Source: Hyphomonadaceae bacterium
GTDB taxonomy: Bacteria > Pseudomonadota > Alphaproteobacteria > Caulobacterales > Aquidulcibacteraceae
Reading direction: 5' to 3'
NCBI GenBank assembly: GCA_025458365.1
Contig: JALOSP010000071.1
Location: 1-6,946, forward strand
DNA: 6,946 bases
Part shown: positions 5,762 to 6,946 of the stretch, piece by piece
How positions within the stretch are numbered: position 1 is the stretch's first letter
Layout of the letters: each line of letters opens with the position of its first letter
Notes under the pieces: generated by a model
The model's database searches: none
What the model was told of the DNA's origin: nothing
The model's input: only the letters and a program-made list of their open reading frames with translations
Program-made: the position numbers and the translations under genes

Positions 5762-6731
5762 AGATGTCGAAATTGATCATGTTGCGCATCACCAGGATGC
5801 CCGCCGTCATCATGCCCGCACCGATCATCAGACCCATATGGCCCGTGGGTTCGGTGAACAGCAGCATGATGTAGTCGGGGCTGGTGATCCCCACCAGCAC
5901 CATGACAGCGACCGGCAAAGCGCCGATAATACCGGCCGAGGCCTTGGCTTCTGATGACAGCGCCTTGACCTTCTCGCGCATCAGTTTGCGTGACCGCAGC
6001 ACAGTGGCGAGGTTCTGCAATGCCTCTGACAGATTGCCCCCGGCCTTCTGCTGGATCGCCAAAACAATCGAAAAGAAGCTGACTTCCGACAGCGGCATGC
6101 GCTCGTACATCTTCGCCAGCGCTTGATCGAAAGGCACACCGACCGCCACCTGATCCACCAGACGCCGGAACTCGCCCGACAGAGGCTCCGGGGCCTCGCG
6201 CCCGATGATCTTGAGGCATTCGTTAAGCGGCAGGCCGGATTTCACGCCACGGACGATCACCTCGATCGACCCGGCAAATTCGGCAATGAACTTCTTCTGG
6301 CGGCGTCCGACGAGGAAGCCGAGCACCCAGCGAGGCAGGCCCAACCCCCCGGCAAAGGCCGCGCCCAAGGCGAAGTAGGCTGGCTGACCCGTGAACAGAA
6401 CCAGCATCGCAGCGATCAGACCCACACCGCCGGACACCAGATAAAATGTCATCGGCGTGATCGACAGGCCAGCCTGCTGCAAGCGCGAGGTGATCGACAG
6501 ACGCGCCTTGCGCAGCTGCTTTTCCCGCGCTTCGATCTCCTTGATGCCGCCAATCAGCTTCTTGCGCCGGTCGGCTTCCGGGTCGGACTTGCGGCGCAGG
6601 TTGGTTTCCTTGCGCTTGGACACAGCTTCGATACGCTTGTCGGACGCCTCGTTACCGCCGCTGGCCAGCGCGATCCCGAACAGGACCACGGCCAGAGCAA
6701 TGGTGGCGGGGAGAATGAGGGAACGATCCAT
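5760..6731 (-). CDS. tadB: TadB/CpaG type II secretion F-family inner-membrane protein
   Basis: The protein has 323 residues and is the first of two F-domain platform proteins of the Tad/Flp pilus system. Residues 5-24 form an N-terminal membrane segment, then a highly charged, Lys/Arg/Glu-rich cytoplasmic stretch (about 27-85) that could be helical or coiled-coil. Further membrane segments lie at about 94-114, 118-142, 266-284 and 298-317. The F-domain shows EVIVRGVKSGLPLNECLKII at 157-176 and QQKAGGNLSEALQNL at 227-241. The ATG at 6731 lies 12 bases after the tadA stop; no good Shine-Dalgarno is visible, so coupling to tadA translation is likely. Order tadA-tadB-tadC is as in Caulobacter cpaF-cpaG-cpaH. 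Intact and of usual length. Confidence 0.94.
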   Translation of the reverse strand: MDRSLILPATIALAVVLFGIALASGGNEASDKRIEAVSKRKETNLRRKSDPEADRRKKLIGGIKEIEAREKQLRKARLSITSRLQQAGLSITPMTFYLVSGGVGLIAAMLVLFTGQPAYFALGAAFAGGLGLPRWVLGFLVGRRQKKFIAEFAGSIEVIVRGVKSGLPLNECLKIIGREAPEPLSGEFRRLVDQVAVGVPFDQALAKMYERMPLSEVSFFSIVLAIQQKAGGNLSEALQNLATVLRSRKLMREKVKALSSEAKASAGIIGALPVAVMVLVGITSPDYIMLLFTEPTGHMGLMIGAGMMTAGILVMRNMINFDI

Positions 6732-6743
6732 CAGGCGGGTGTC

Positions 6744-6946
6744 CTAGACATCGGCAGCATCGAGCGCTTCGGCCAGATCCCGTTCGAGGCCGTAGTAGCG
6801 GGCACGATCCCAGAATTTCGGGCGGGCGATCCCGGTCGAGCGGTGCTTGCCAATGATCTTGCCGTTGGCATCTTCACCTTCGACCTCATAGGTCAGCAGG
6901 TCTTGGGTGATGATGACCTCACCTTCCAGGCCGACCACCTCGGTGA
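6744..6946 (-). CDS. tadA: TadA/CpaF pilus assembly ATPase, C-terminal end (cut by window edge)
   Basis: The last 67 codons of a gene entering from the right edge are present, ending in TAG at 6744-6746. The readable part begins TEVVGLEGEVIITQDLLTYE, which matches the C-terminal end of TadA/CpaF-type secretion ATPases, and continues with GKHRSTGIARPKFWDRARYYG. The Walker A and B motifs and the Asp/His boxes lie outside the window. The family hexamer powers Flp pilin assembly on the TadB/TadC platform. The frame continues through the edge; a GTG at 6938 is an internal valine codon, not a start. Twelve bases separate it from tadB. Confidence 0.9.
   Translation of the reverse strand, partial: TEVVGLEGEVIITQDLLTYEVEGEDANGKIIGKHRSTGIARPKFWDRARYYGLERDLAEALDAADV

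Noticed and set aside
4776..5954. Plus-strand open frame of 392 codons opposite tadC and the end of tadB
   Set aside because: The translation is rich in Gln, His, Arg and Asp with no domain and exactly mirrors a strongly supported gene pair; it is an antisense shadow.
4969..6219. Minus-strand open frame of 416 codons crossing tadB and tadC
   Set aside because: It is an out-of-register frame over two genes with clear family motifs, and its composition (Arg, Gly, Ala, Ser) is that of a shadow.

Overview
The window looks like chromosomal DNA from a GC-rich alphaproteobacterium, most likely Caulobacterales/Maricaulales (Caulobacter- or Maricaulis-like). This is inferred from three things: SecB encoded divergently from a Tim44-domain membrane protein, an MltA lipoprotein gene followed by an Smr-domain gene, and a Caulobacter-style tadA-tadB-tadC (cpaF-cpaG-cpaH) run. 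No rRNA, tRNA, insertion sequence, phage gene or CRISPR array was seen.

Layout. (1) Positions 1-808, minus strand: the N-terminal part of a DUF6065-like gene of unknown function, preceded in transcription order by the export chaperone gene secB. (2) 809-1000: the only real intergenic control region, with secB going left and the Tim44 gene going right. It holds a secB Shine-Dalgarno, a candidate rightward promoter and a 7-bp inverted repeat. (3) 1001-3745, plus strand: Tim44-domain anchor protein, MltA lytic transglycosylase lipoprotein and Smr-domain protein, closely packed and probably one transcript. (4) 3746-3788: a 43-base convergent gap. (5) 3789-6946, minus strand: C-terminal end of the TadA/CpaF ATPase, TadB, TadC, then an FkbM-type methyltransferase.

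How the genes fit together. The left half concerns the cell envelope: SecB keeps precursors export-competent, the Tim44-like protein is a membrane-anchored protein of poorly known role, and MltA cuts peptidoglycan in the periplasm. Smr is a nucleic-acid-associated domain and its link to them is probably only positional. The right half is the inner-membrane motor and platform of a Tad/Flp pilus machine. The trailing methyltransferase could act on a glycan or other surface product, but that is inference from position only.

The window is mostly well-known gene families. I did not find a clear new system. The points most worth a second look are the FkbM gene after tadC, the DUF6065-like gene after secB, and the fact that consecutive genes in two runs share one open frame, separated only by single TGA codons.
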